DNA of 64,000 nt from NCBI GenBank assembly GCA_028671895.1, contig CM053810.1, positions 65,845,501 through 65,909,500 of the forward strand, written 5' to 3'. The stretch comes from Oenanthe sinensis (Eukaryota > Streptophyta > Magnoliopsida > Apiales > Apiaceae). Numbering within the stretch: the stretch's first letter is position 1; every line of letters starts with the position of its first letter. This document shows positions 36,599 through 50,529 of the stretch, piece after piece. Position numbers and translations under genes: made by a program. Below the pieces are notes generated by a model. It was given only the letters and a program-made list of their open reading frames with translations. It made no database searches and had not been told where the DNA came from.

Positions 36599-39500
36599 AT
36601 GAAAATGGCGTCTTCTTGTTCTTGTTCTTGTTCAGCGGCACTCATCACCTCCATATTTAATTACAAACCCCATAACTCTACAATACTACGTCGTATCAAA
36701 CTCCACAGTCGATTCTGCACTACACTCGTCTCTTCTTCAAATGCCCACGGTTACACTGCATCGATTTCATTTGGGCCACCCAAGATCGGACCTTTCTCAC
36801 TCCATTTCTCAAGAAATTTATCACAAACAAGGCCCAGTAGTCTCTTGAAGGAAAATGAACAAGGCCCATCTCTTCATCACTTCATTTCTCAAGCTGCTTT
36901 AGCTTCTACAGAGCCCCATATTGCTCCTCTGTAAGCTCCCCCCCCCCCTGTTTTTACTTTCTTTCATGTCCATATATGTGTGTATATGTACCCCATTTCG
37001 TTAATTTGTGAATGAATTATGTAAATTATGTACTTTTACGATTGTCTAATCTTAATGTAGAGTGTAGAACCATTAATTTGTGTTGGAAAAGAAAAATTAG
37101 AATGAGAACTAACAACTCATTAGAACTGTCCATTGTTTGTAATCTAATGGTTCAAGGGATTTGTACTATTATGGCGGGTTAATTGATTACATTTACCGTA
37201 ACGAGTGATCTGTAGTACCTTCAACTGTTGATTTGTATAATTGTAGGGTGATTTTTATTTGGTTTCTAGAGTTTCCAGGCTGAAATGGTTTTTAGTGGAG
37301 CATTGCTTTATCTGTATATATACACATGTTGATACATAGATTAATAGATAGGTTAGCTCAGCTTCATCGCTAAGCTGTAGGTGCTTGCTATGCTAGATAT
37401 GAAGTAAGCTGTCTTTGTAGAAATATGTGCGAGACACTGAATCTATATACTTATTTTCCGATGATTGGTTTCAAAATAATTTTGATTGCTCTCCTTGGTG
37501 CAAATATGGAATGTTGGTTGTAGGTCGAATTTGTGAACTCATAATATTCGGTTTTTCCTTATAATTTAGTTTGTGATTGGAGATGGTAATCACATCTTTG
37601 TTGTTTAAGTATTCACCCAATGCAGTTAGGCTATATGGAGAAGCATAATTATAAATAGATAAGCTTATTTACGTAACTAATCAATATGTGCTAAATGTGA
37701 AGCAGCCTGTCTAATGTCGATATATGTGTGAGAAGACAAAAACTTCATTCATGAAATTATATGGTGTACAATAACATTTGATGACTTGTAGGAAGAATCT
37801 GTGATATCTACAAAATAGAATTCACTAATCTTGGCTTCCTTTCGTATTTCTAGGCCTGTTTCAGCTTCTGAAGTTCTTCCTCAAGGTCGGATATATCATG
37901 AAACTTATGGTTGTCAAATGAATGTCAATGATATGGAGATTGTGTTATCTGTCATGAAGAATGCTGGCTATAATGAGATTGTGGAGGCCCCAGAAAGCGC
38001 AGAGATAATCTTTATCAATACTTGTGCTATCAGGGACAATGCTGAACAAAAGGTGTGGCAGAGGCTTAATTATTTTTGGTTTTTAAAAAGGCACTGGAAG
38101 AGCAATGTTGCTACTGGAAGATCGGAGTCGTTACGTCCTCCAAAAGTAGTTGTTTTGGGGTGTATGGCTGAAAGGTTAAAAGAAAAGATATTAGATGCAG
38201 AGAAGATGGTGGATGTGGTATGTGGACCTGATGCGTATCGTGATTTGCCACGACTTTTGGAAGAGGTTGATTATGGTCAGAAAGGGATTAATACACTTCT
38301 TTCCCTTGAAGAAACTTATGCTGATATTACTCCTGTCCGTATCTCGAAGAATTCCGTAACTGCTTTTGTCTCTGTGATGAGAGGTTGCAACAATATGTGC
38401 TCTTTCTGCATCGTTCCTTTCACTAGAGGCAGAGAGAGGTCTCGTCCTGTAGAATCAATTGTGAAAGAGGTGGGAGAGCTTTGGAAGGAAGGAGTGAAAG
38501 AGGTAACAATTCTTGGCCAGAATGTGAATAGCTACAATGACGCATCTGTAATAGAAGATGCTGAACCAGGAACCAATTGGAAATTAAGCGAAGGTTTTTC
38601 CACCATATCAAAGGTGAAGAAAATGGGCTTGCGCTTTGCTGATCTTTTGGATAGACTTTCAACTGAATATCCAGAGATGCGGTTCAGATACACATCCCCT
38701 CATCCTAAAGATTTTCCAGATGAATTGCTTCATGTAATGCGAGATAGATATAATATCTGTAAAAATATTCATCTGCCTGCACAAACAGGAAGCAGTACAG
38801 TACTTGAGAGAATGCGTCGGGGTTACACACGAGAAGCATACTTGGATCTTGTTCAGAAGATCCGCAGAATTATTCCTGATGTTGGTTTAAGCAGTGATTT
38901 CATATGTGGTAAGTGTCAATTTAGTATGCTTTTTCTTATGGTGTGGGATCTATGTTTTAAGATACGCTGCGCTTAAAATATATTATGAATATTGTACTAG
39001 TATTGCTGATAACTTAGACTTGGTATTATAGTCGTAACACTTGGTAGAACTTAAATGATTTTACAGTTCAAAAGCAAGGACTCCAATTATCTTAGAGACT
39101 ATGAATTCATACTCTTCCCCAAGTTCCCTTCATATCTGTGTGATGGAGAACTTCCTTTTATTGATTTTCTTTTTAGTTTTTTCTACTGTGTCTTAAAAGC
39201 TCAAACCTTTTACAGGCTTTTGTGGTGAAACAGAGGAGGAACACAGAGACACCCTAAGCCTTGTGAAGGCCGTTAGTTATGATATGGCATATATGTTTGC
39301 ATATAGCATGAGAGAGAAAACTCATGCTCATAGGAACTACAAGGATGATGTCCCTGATGAAGTAAAGCAAAGGAGGTTGACAGAACTCATTGATACGTTC
39401 CGCGAGAGTACAGGCAAGTGTTTTGACTCTCAAATTGGTACTGTGCAACTTGTGCTGGTTGAAGGTCCCAATAAGAGAGCTCCTGACACGGAGCTTATTG

Positions 39501-39718
39501 GGAAAAGTGATAGGGGCCACAGAGTATTATTCGCGAAGTTGCCAGTTCCGGATCGGGTTGATAATAACGGAAAGCGAGATCCAAGAATTGGTGATTATGT
39601 GGAAGTTTATATACAAAAGTCTACGAGAGCATCACTCTTTGGTGAAGTACTTGCTATAACTAAATTAAGTACATTCTATAATATTTCGTATGAAGAAGTG
39701 GTGACCTGTGCAAACTGA
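36599..39718 (+). CDS. CDK5RAP1: tRNA methylthiotransferase, CDK5RAP1/MiaB type, organellar
   Basis: Exons 36599-36930, 37854-38908 and 39216-39718 join in phase to 629 residues. MiaB-type enzymes convert i6A37 to ms2i6A37 in tRNA using two 4Fe-4S clusters and S-adenosylmethionine. The N-terminal UPF0004 domain has its three cluster cysteines (YGCQMN Cys131, NTCAIR Cys168, VLGCMAER Cys214). The radical-SAM motif [20 protein letters not shown] gives Cys289, Cys293 and Cys296. GQNVNSY and the C-terminal TRAM region ([16 protein letters not shown]) follow. The first 100 residues are Ser/Arg-rich without acidic clusters and look like an organelle-targeting sequence; mitochondrion or plastid cannot be decided by eye. 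A start at 36605 (MASS) is an alternative to 36599 (MKMASS). The gene is intact. Confidence 0.95.
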
Positions 39719-40921
39719 ATTTAAAGTAAAGCTAATTTTGAAGTTTAATAGTCTTAAGTTATTTACCTTTGCAATATTACTTTATAGAATGCTATTCTTT
39801 TTTATTGCTTGAAGATTCACTGAACCACAGTGCCTAGGATGTACTTGATCCATTATGGAATTTTGATGACATGCAACTTGCAAGTTATCCCAATGGACTT
39901 GTTCATAATAAAATTTAGAATACTCTGGTTGCTGCTGTAGCAGGTGAATCTTTTTTATTTTTTGGGCCCAATTTCTTTACATTCCTCATCTTGCCTTGTA
40001 ATAAAGAAGGCAAATGGACAATTTAGCCCTGTCAGAGTACACATTACCACCCCCCTGAAACATTTTCATTTCGGTAGCCTATACATGTATATTTGAAGTA
40101 CTGGGAGTCTGGGGGAACAAGAATCAGAATTGAACTTTAAACCTCTTCTAGCACGAGGTGCACGTGTATAGATAAAGACCACTAACTTATAATTTTACGC
40201 TCAATGTATAGTGAGTAAATTTGATTATATTTTTTTTTGACTCTGGAGGGATAGCGCTTATGAATTCATCACTCTGCCGCTGTTCCTCTTACAACTAGTT
40301 GAAACAAACTGGTTGACATGTCCTATTATTCATAGCATGCTTATAAATCATTACATTAGAGAGAAATATAGAATAAACATAATGATTCTATCTGATAAAT
40401 AAACCCTGCAAGCAATCAAAAGGTGATTTAATCAAATTTAGTAGAACCCCTTAATTTTTATTTTAGAATGATCAGTACAAAAGAACATCAAACAAATCTA
40501 AGGTTTAGCATGTCCAGTCAAACTAAAAAGTTTATATTACCGTCAAAAATCTCACATTGCCTGCATGCAGCTGAGACCAGGTGCCAGTCACTTGTAAATT
40601 CATTTTCATATTGACAAGCATGGTGACCAGATGAGTTTATAAATATTTGCACAACCCGAAAAGGCGGGCACAGCAAAATACCATATTCTGTGGATTCACA
40701 ATTCACAGTAATAAAGGCTGACTTTGCCCAAGGTAGGTTTTAACATAGTGCCCAGGAGCAACAAACAGTGCGAATGATATTTAATTGATGTATTCCAAGG
40801 GAAACAAATATGAATGTGGATTTGCATGAGAAATACGTTGTTTTCATATCCTACATAACAGTACAAAAGGTGGTTTCAGCTACTACATTATTTGAGGTTT
40901 ATGATTGGACATAAGAACATA
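39719..40921. other. Spacer between convergent genes
   Basis: 3' regions of the methylthiotransferase (+) and of the small basic protein (-) meet here. There are no ORFs with recognisable content, no inverted ends of transposons and no microsatellite of note. Confidence 0.5.
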
Positions 40922-43045
40922 TTAGGCGGTAGCAGTCGCCTTCTTCTCTTCCTCAAGCCGCTGTAGTTCTGCCAGTCTTATAGCCCATGCTCTGTCCCTT
41001 GCAACAGCAGACATCTTACGCTCAACTCTTTTAATAATTTTCTTCCTTTTTGCTTCTTGCATTAGCACTTTACGTTTCCTTTTCTCAGACTGCAGCAATA
41101 ACAACATCAGACTAGAGAACAAGCATTTTTCTTCTCCATATAGAAGGACCAATAAGGAAGAAAGACTGTAACTTCTTTTTATCAACAGCTGAAGTTGGAG
41201 GAAGTGTAAAGCAAAACAAATCGCAAACAAAACATATGTACACAGTATTCCCATACTCAAAGTTGAGGCAGCCAGTAGATATACAATTACTTTCAACTAG
41301 TTTGTTAGTTTGTTATGACATATCTATGGGAAAAAATGTTAATAATGAATTATAAACCTTTAGAGTTTTCTTTTGACATCTTTTGGTGTCATTCTTTCTA
41401 CTAGTACTTGAAAACAAAATACAACCTTAAAGATAGACATGTCTATACTTCCAGCAAGTCTCACCCACTAAATTTGTTAGCAACAAGGTTCATACAATAT
41501 CAAGCATCTAATAACGAAGACTTTGTTTGTCATAAGAACATTTCAAGAACATCATTCCCACATCTATAAGCATCTTGTCTGACGCAAATATTGCTTAACA
41601 AGTCTTGAGAACACATAAAAGTTTAGTATTCTGTAGAAATTAAAATTTTCAAATCAGTGCATTTGTTTACCCGCATTAACACTCACACACATCACTGAAA
41701 AAATGCTTATCAAATAACATGGTGCGGAAACATAATAGCCTGTTAAATTCGTATAGATGTGTAAGTTGGGTAATTTGCACGAATCATCAACCTCGCAATA
41801 TGTTGTGAGGCCAAGATGCAAAATCACTGATCTTTGTAAGTGAGCTTGATGTGGGAAGTTTAGTAACAGACTAACAGTAACCGATATAATTGACCAAGCT
41901 CCCAACAACTTTGTGATGTCAAATTGATGACGTACTGAACTTTGTCGATTCTGTATTATGTCTCAATTAATGTGCATTTTATTTCTTAAAAAGGAAATGA
42001 TCAATCATGTACATGATTCACTACCAAGAAGTACATGTAAAACATCCTTAATGAAAAGAAGCTTGTGACACCAAAGGTCTGTCTTTATTATTAGCGGCTA
42101 ATGACACACCAAGATTTCTCAATTTTAGATTGATGAAACTTGCAAAAAACATATGTATATTTTGTTTCAAGTTAAATTTCCACAGAATTTCAGTTATACT
42201 AGTTGTTGAATAGCTACAGCACAACTTATGCATACATAACTAAACTATAAATCAATATAGGCGAAGCATCACCTTCACACCCCTCATGTAATGCAGAAAT
42301 TGTATTAAATAAAATATAATATTCTCCGTCTTATGAGAACAATTTAATATATTACAGCAAAACACAATACCAAAATAACAATGTAATAGGCTTAAGAAAA
42401 TACACGAACCATTATAAAGCTGTGCCTCTGTTTTATCCGCTTCTTCTCATTCCTTCTCTTAACATTTTTCTGATTTGAGCTTCCCTGATTTGGTGTCGTG
42501 CTTGGTTGAGTAACAGGTGTATACTTAACCCAAGAATATGGCCCTACAAAACGCAACAGGTGGAAATTTTAACCAATTTTTTAACCTCATACACCATATA
42601 CAAAAATAAATTCAATCCATAAAACGAAGTATCATACATTAGCGGGAAAAAAAAAAGATTTTTCACTTATATACGAAAGCAATTCAAAACATCATTTCAG
42701 TACAATGTAAAACCCTAAATTCACATTTGATATTTAAAAGCTATAATCAGTAGTAGTGTAGCAGAAACACACACAAACACACAAAGATTTAGAAATGGGT
42801 GAACCTGAGGGTCTCAAGCTAGCTCTTTTCTTACGGGGCTTATCAACTGGCCTTCGTTTCGGTAACCGTGTGTCTGTAAGACTGTGAATGAAGGAGCTTG
42901 ATGCCGGAATCCATGGAGTTTTAATTGCCGGAAGTGGGGATATCGCCGGAAGAAATGTTGCCGGAGAGAAGGCGGATTTGATCGGAGATGAGAATAGGGT
43001 TCTTGATACGGGTCGGATTATGGATCTTAGGGCTCCGAAACTCAT
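40922..43045 (-). CDS. Small basic protein, probably mitochondrial, function unknown
   Basis: Three exons read on the minus strand (43045-42805, 42543-42410, 41089-40922) join in phase to 180 residues. The ATG at 43045 begins MSFGALRSIIRPVSR, a good mitochondrial presequence: amphipathic, rich in Arg, Ser, Pro and Leu, no acidic residue for the first 50 or so. The central part has RPVDKPRKKRASLRPSG and PYSWVKYTPVTQP. The C-terminal half is one long, very basic helix or coiled coil (NEKKRIKQRHSFIMSEKRKR, KKIIKRVERKMSAVARDRAW, LAELQRLEEEKK). The very basic composition and small size resemble accessory subunits of plant mitochondrial ribosomes, but I cannot name the family. Conserved exon phases and sensible splice sites argue that it is a real gene. 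An upstream GTG frame (43066) is not a likely start. Confidence 0.8.
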
Positions 43046-43730
43046 TTTGTGACCAACTACTATCACCTCCTTGATGTGTTAATTACTGCGAGTGAAGCAA
43101 TTAGCAGGGAAGAGTGGAAACGACGTCGTTGGTAAGGTAATGTTTTAGGCTTTTATCTTGCGGCCCATTGTTGAAATTAATGAGGCCAATTCTAAAGCCC
43201 ATGATTTTAAGGCCCATGAAATTAATGTATGTGTATAGGACTTTAAGCCATATGGGTTGAATTGGAAAAACAAATGAAACTTAAATATTTTTAAATACAG
43301 ACGTATCTCAATATTTTTAAATATTTTATTTAAAAAATACTAGTTGAATTGAATATATATCTATACTATATTATTATAATTGAAAGATTAAAATTTTTTG
43401 TTGGTCGATCGGTATTGGGCCATGGGCCTAAAAATTATACATGTATTAAATATAATTTTATTTATTATAATACGGACTCTAATTATATATATATATATCT
43501 ATATTACGTACAATTTTACTTTTTAGGCCCAATTATATATTTATTATAACACGAGTCCAAATTATAATAGATTTACATTAAATAGAACATATTTATATAA
43601 AATAAGAGAGTATATAATATTAACATAAATTCTTAATTCTTAATAATATAAAATTTTATATTAAATACCAATAAGAATATAAATAAAAAATTAATTTACT
43701 TAAATATTAGTTATCTTGTGTTTCACACGG

Positions 43731-43768
<38 letters not shown>

Positions 43769-43795
43769 AAGGTTCAATAAGGAACTCCCTTATTT
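43046..43795. other. 5' flank of the small basic protein gene and AT-rich spacer
   Basis: The upstream region of the minus-strand gene is followed by AT-rich sequence with a TA microsatellite at about 43735-43763 and smaller ta runs at 43484-43497. No gene was found. Confidence 0.5.
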
Positions 43796-43799
43796 GAGT

Positions 43800-44105
43800 A
43801 ACTGATGAATCAATAACAAATATAATTACAGAACACATGGAAAAAAATTTGAACAAAGAAAAAATTACAGAACACAAAAACCAATCACAAAACAAATAAA
43901 AAAACTACATAACATACAAAAAAAACATATAACACAAAATTACAGAACACTAAATACTATTTAACATTAGTGTTCTGTAATTTGTATTCTATATTTTTTT
44001 TGTATATTATGTAATTTTTTTGTTTGTTTTTCCATTATTTTTAGTATTTTATAATTTTTTATATGTTATGTAGTTTTCTATAATTAATTTTTAATCAAAT
44101 TTTTA
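43800..44105. repeat. Foldback (imperfect inverted repeat) of about 300 bp
   Basis: The left arm (best at about 43900-43957, containing aattacagaacactaaat) is the reverse complement of the right arm (about 43970-44026, containing attagtgttctgtaattt) around a centre near 43963. Similarity continues outward more weakly to about 43800 and 44100. It may be a degraded MITE, but clean ends and a target duplication are not visible. Confidence 0.7.
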
Positions 44106-46191
44106 TAAAATAAGATTTAATTCCTCGGTTACGGAGTTATTCGCGGAGCCTTACACGCGGAAGCAGACAAGCTAACTAAGCTTTCGTGGTGTTGTTAAGT
44201 ACGAGTATACCATACTGTTTAAGCCAATCTCGTGGTCCCGTGAAATTATCAGCTTACTCGGACCACATTCCGGTTTCTACATAAATGTTCTTCTCCAATC
44301 TTAAATTACAAGCCAAACTTTTTATATATTAAATTTAGTGAGAATACATATAGCAAAATAATCTAAGTACACAGTGGACATATTGATCCACTCAGAGCAC
44401 CTCTTAAGAAAGTTGTCAAAACAAATCATCAGATATATTATTTTTTTAATTTTCTCTCACATTCATATTATTTTTGGTAATATTTATTAAAATTTTGTTC
44501 CAATAGCTAAGTAACTTTATAGGTTGTCTATGTGATCCCTCTATATTAATTTTATATTTAATTCAATATAAAAATGGATAAAATAATATACATTTTAGAT
44601 ATTTTGTATGATTTTTTGCTAGTTTAAAAAGTTGTCAAGGAGTTGCCACTTTTTGACAATCTTGATAGACAACTTCTAAACAATTTCTCAACTCCATGAA
44701 TAAGGAATCAATGATATTATGACATATAAGTTTGGCAATCTACTTGACAATTCCGGTTGGAAATGCTCTTGATAAAAACCAGTTTTGTTATGTTATTATA
44801 ACCCCACGCCACTAAATTTTTGTGGCCCGTTGTGGTTCACTGGTTTGCGCAAAAGAGACAACAATAACATCTGTAGCAGTGATTATATACGCTGAATGAT
44901 TAAAGCTCATTTTTATTTTTATCAACCACATATCATATATATCTATGGTAAAGTGCATGCCGAGAATGATACTACTATAGCTCAATTTCTTTGTTATTAT
45001 TGTATTGATACAAGTTATATAAATCCGTTGCCACTTAACGTGTAAACAGTATTATGATTTTTTAGGAACATAGGGACAAGAAAAATGCTAAATATCGTAA
45101 AATTTGTCTTAAATACTAAGTTGTCACGTGTGTAATTGATAATTTTAATATAATAATATTATATTCCGTATGTATACATATACGCTTACGAATTAAAATA
45201 AAACATATATGAAATGACATCATTTGAGGAAAAAATTGGAATAATTTTTTTGTCACGTACACGACAAATCAAAATTAACATGTTGATCGGAAAAATTGGT
45301 GACTGCCTTGTCTATATGGGTCCAAAAGTAATACAAACACCACTTGAAAGACAATAAACTATTTTGTGGTTTATGATTTGGTCGATATTTGCCTATAATA
45401 ATCAATTGAATTGAAGGGTTAAACTAGACTAAATTAAGCTCTGAATGAACATCAAAGTTTCAAAAATTAATAAAAAAAACTTCACAAAATTTAACTTAAG
45501 TTAAAACTACTAGAATTTATTTTAATCTCGGTTGACTTTCAAAAGTCAATGCTAATATTTTTAAAATATTAGTTATTTCGAAGTTTCGATTTTACGATGG
45601 AAGATTATAACGAGGTAGAATACATTTAGGATTATGATGATGAAAAGGGTGTAGGCAAATAACCAAATTATGAGCTAAAATCATATGTCCAGTAACTGTA
45701 AAACGGTAGAAAAAGAATCAAACCGTTAGTTGCATGATCATATACTCGATTTATGTGGCAGTTAGATTCACCGACGCTACAACGAAGATAATTATGGATG
45801 TCGTTAAAAGAGAAACGGTGACGGTCACCTTGTTCGCGGGTAATTAAGCACCTCCACATGCAACGCGCTTTCTCAATCACTGGACCCCACTTGCTGTACG
45901 TATATATTTTCATCCACATTGCGTTTCACTACAAACAGTTTATACACAAAAATTATTAATTTTTAAAAGAGCCGAACGATATTATAATTGTTGGAACAAA
46001 TAAATTATTCTTCGATCAGTGCATGCCTATATATACTTAAATTTTGTGTTATGCGAGTATAGTACTACTGTAGAGACATGTTGAAGAGGAGTTGTATCAC
46101 TACTTACAGATAGATAGATCAGTTTTGTTGATACATGTAGATGACATGAGTTTCAAAACATGTAAAATAATCAAGATATATAACACAAAGA

Positions 46192-46229
<38 letters not shown>

Positions 46230-47080
46230 CAATCACTCTCTTATCTACAATGCCATATTGCCATACCATGATACCAGTACACAATAATCTATTCCTATCC
46301 CTATCTCTCTTTACATGCATGTGTGTTTCCGCAATGCTCTTGGTAACTACAGTAGTAGTTCACAAGAGAGTACTGATGCTTCTTCAAATCTCTCTTGTCC
46401 TGACCTCTAATAAGAAGTAATTGAATAATTAAGTCCTTTAAGGCTTCAATTAGCTAAAAAAAGGTCCTTTAAGGCTTCTTTGAGAAAAGCTGCTTCTTAA
46501 TTTTAGGACAAGATCTTGCATGATATAGTGAAATTTCGAAATAATAAATATTTATTATCAAAACTTTGAAAAGTAAAATAAAATTTCACTAGATTTTTTC
46601 TAGTTAATTTACATGAAATTCAAATTAGAAATTGTGAATGATAAACATATAATTGTGCTCGATCAAAGTACGGGGTAGTGATGCACTTCTAACCCCCACC
46701 TACCAAAACTAGACCCATAAAAAAAATAAAACTAATCCCTAAATTTGAAATCATGAAATACTACGGTCGCTATTAATAATTAATAAATAAGTTAGATCTT
46801 CTGGCATGTAAAAAGACAAAATGAGGATAAATATCATATTATTATGGTTGCATGTGAACCTAACGCATGGAGTTGGAAAGGGAAAAACTATCCAGAAATT
46901 GGGCAATGTAAAATGGGGGTTGGCTCACAATAATCAATATCAATAAAGGAGAAGACGAGGGTGGTGTGGGATGACGCTGCTAATAATTCCCATTCTGTTT
47001 TTTTAACTTTTTCGGATTTTTGCAATTTTAAATGCTAATAATTAAAACTTTTTTTTCAACCATCAAAATTTTAGAGAAAA
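44106..47080. other. Gene-free stretch
   Basis: AT-rich with a (GT)n microsatellite at 46202-46229. A slightly GC-richer patch at 45680-45920 carries an 83-codon minus-strand frame without any known similarity; I do not call it a gene. No transposon ends were recognised. Confidence 0.5.
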
Positions 47081-47745
47081 AAAGATTTGAAAAGATTTGA
47101 TATAAAAAGTTTGAAAGCAAAAAAAAAAAGATAAAAAGAAATAGCTATGAAATAAGAAATAAGTTTTATATGGAATATAAAAATTAAAAGGAAAGGAGAG
47201 AAAAGAAATAACTATTTTTTAGAGATGGTAAGAAAGATTTTGTAACTAATTTTTAGAGATGACAATTATAAAAAGTAATAATAATTTTTTAACGGAATTT
47301 TTGTAACTATTTTTTAGCAAACAAAAAATAATTTACTATACAGAAGTGACAAAAATTATAAAGATACAATGATTTTACAAATTAGACGTGACACTAAATT
47401 TCTCAATAAAAAATTTACAACATATTTTTAAATATTAATATTTAAAACTTATTTTATCATCTTCGAAATTATAAAGAAGATTTATATTTGCAAAAAAATT
47501 GATAATAAATCTTTTTGAAAAGATTTGATATATAAAGTTTAAAAGAAAAAGGGAAATAAAAAATAACTATTTTTTAGAGATGGTAAGAAATAACTATAAT
47601 ATAGAAATTTCGTATGTATTTTTTAGAGATGACAATTATAAAAAGATAATAATATTTTTTATATAGATTTTTCATAACTATTTTTATCAAATGACAAGAA
47701 ATAAGTTACTATTTTTAGAAGTGACAAAAATTATAATGAGACAAT
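47081..47745. repeat. Diverged tandem duplication, offset about 430 bp
   Basis: Phrases from the first half (gaaaagatttgatataaaaa near 47089, ttttagagatgacaattata near 47252, gaagtgacaaaaattataaa near 47343) recur in the same order in the second half (about 47518, 47617 and 47719). The region is non-coding and strongly AT-rich. Confidence 0.7.
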
Positions 47746-50529
47746 AATTTGTAATCGAGATCGATCTATATAAAGAATTCAGTCCTTTTTAACGTACAAT
47801 TATGTTCTCTCCTAAAAATTTAGATCTTCGTTGCAAACTTTTAATAATATTTATATAGTTTACGTTTGATTTGATTTTTTTATAATTATACACACTCGAT
47901 TGATGTTCATTTGATAATTATTTGTAATGTTTATACATTTAATCTTATTCTTTATATTTAAATTTCAGGATATGCACATGAAATTCTTAATACAGATCGA
48001 AGAGAAAGAGAAAGGATGAGAGAAAAAGAGCACAAAAACTTAAATCACTACGTATCATGTAGGTGCGATTTACGTCTCTATCTGTATTCACGTGAACACT
48101 TAATCTTCGAAGGATGAAGTATTTTTAATATACAATTGATTTATGATATCATGTATTACACTCTCTTGAATACTTTGAATAACAATAGAGACAATTGGAT
48201 GATAAGAGTGAGAGTATGCATGATGTGGGATGCAATCAATACACAAACAAGCAATCAATTTAATATTGACATGATTTTAATTAATGATGAGAAAGTTAAT
48301 AAATTTTTGTTATTTATTAATTTATTACGATTATGCATTCGTATTAACTTTTTGATACTTTAATTTATGATAGGAAAATTTTATCCATGCAACGATTCAA
48401 AAATATCTATTTTTTTATTCAAATATATTTTGGAAGAAATGTCTTTATATAACATTAAAAACTTTAAAGTAGTTGTAAGTGCCGGCCGATATAGACCACT
48501 ATCATGTGAACTTAAAGTGAGGTCAACATACCATTACATGGATTTGAGTTCATATGTCCCGATATAATTGAAGCACGTGTTAATGACACTAATATATTGT
48601 CATGTATTTTACTAAAATAAGATATTATAAGTCACACATACACATAATTTTAAATTATATTCTTTAATATTTACATAATATTACTAATACTTATCTAGAT
48701 GTCGTGGGTTGCCTGACCTACATTGGTAGCATTAATATTGTTAGCGGCGGATGAGGAAAAAAAAATCTTAGAATCATAACAAATTAGTAAGTTATGAATT
48801 ATAATACACATATATATATTGAAATTATTATTTGATTTTATAATATTTATAAATTTAATATTACTATTTTGGTTTAATATTAATTTATTATATTAAATTT
48901 TATTATATACAGTTCATTCATTAATAATATAATTTTGTGAGAAAAATTTTAATAAATTTAAAATTTATTATGAGACCGCCGCGAAATAAGGTTTTTTTGG
49001 CTAGCATGAAAATAAAGAAAAAGAAGGTCATGGAGACGGAGTTGGACAACTTGAGGACGCACCCACCCCTTTAAGAGTTGCGCCTCGAATAAAGCCGCAA
49101 CTTCCGTCGTTCCCCACAGTTCGTATCATTCCCACCATACATGTTAATGAAATTTAACTACTCTTTATTCTTTCATGTACTCTCACTTTAGATATATATA
49201 TCTTTTATGTAGCAAATTTTAATTTTTACTAACATTAATTAAATTAATCTGGATAACGCATACTCCCCCTTGTCCACTATTAGCATTATAATGACAATAC
49301 AATATATATGCACATTTCGAAAAATATAATTTGTTTATATTACATGCGGATAGATATAATAGGCATTAAATTCAGTGATTATCTTCCAATAAAAGAAGGA
49401 AAGAAGAGCTTTCAGGTTGGGTAGGCAACAACCCACCGATTCTGATCACACAATTCTATCTTGTTCGGCTTAGTTGAAGATCAAATACATGACAAATAAT
49501 ACGTGCATGTGACACTATTTCAAGCCCATACCACCGACTGCTACTAAACGATACACCATCTTTATTACCATTAGGTACCCGTAGTGATTATTAACGGTTA
49601 AATGATGGTACGTCAATACTAATAATTTCGAGATTGCGCCGTGATTTATGTTATAGCGATTAAAGTCTTGGAAACATTATTAAACCATTTATCATAATTA
49701 ACTCACCATGACCAACACCTCTGTTAAATTTCTTCGTTCTGTCGTTGCGCTTTTTTCCTTTTCCTTTTCACATTACTTGTCTTTGACTTCTCTTTTTCCT
49801 CGCCTCCCGTCTCTGTACAATCTCCTCCCCCTTCTGTAACAGGTCTTTTTCACATTTTGTGACAGGTCCCGTACGTATGTTTACTTGCGGTATTAAGACT
49901 GACCCACTTCAATTTCGACTAATTTCCTAACTACACTTCAAATTTATGTCTACGGTTAATATTGTTTTTAAATAAGTAGCGTTTAATTTTGATCATATAG
50001 TTTTATAATTTTCCAATCTTTTATTATACAAACCCTGCAAAACTTACCCCACATTTGTTGATTATATTCAACAAAACAAATACTTATATTACACCTTTTT
50101 AATTGTATGAAATAAAAATGACTAATATAAAAAAAAATTCAATGCATGTAAAAGACAGAGATAAAGAAAAAACACTCGCGATATAAGTATTTTCACAGGA
50201 CAACCCCTTGGTCCCCGATCTTTAATTAAAAAAACATAAACCCCATAACAAACTTTATATATACGGGTGCATATATATAAGTAAAATAGCTGCTATTACA
50301 GTTGCAATGCAAAGCTCAGACTAGTAACTAGTAAGTGGGGTGGTCTAAGCAAACACACAAACACACACACACACACACTTTATTTTGTTTCTCTTCCACT
50401 GCTTCCCAACTAGATACTACAATTAATACTCCCCTCTCTCTGTGATTTCTTGTTTCATCTTTTTTCTTCCACCGACAAAAATATATGCAACCAAGAATCA
50501 TAATTTAGACAGTTGTTGAGTAGAAACTT
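47746..50529. other. Gene-free stretch and upstream region of BGAL3
   Basis: No gene is seen to 50.5 kb. Nearest the gene are a tatatata stretch at about 50256-50263, a (CA)n run at about 50357-50378 and a CT-rich leader (ccctctctctgtg near 50432), which fit a plant promoter and 5' leader. A GC-richer patch at 48990-49130 has no recognisable content. Confidence 0.5.

Noticed and set aside
45668..45919. 83-codon minus-strand frame in a GC-richer patch
   Set aside because: No recognisable motif and no neighbouring exons; chance cannot be excluded.
50256..50263. TATA box of BGAL3
   Set aside because: A tatatata stretch lies about 270 bases before the ATG; too common in this AT-rich region to list as its own site.
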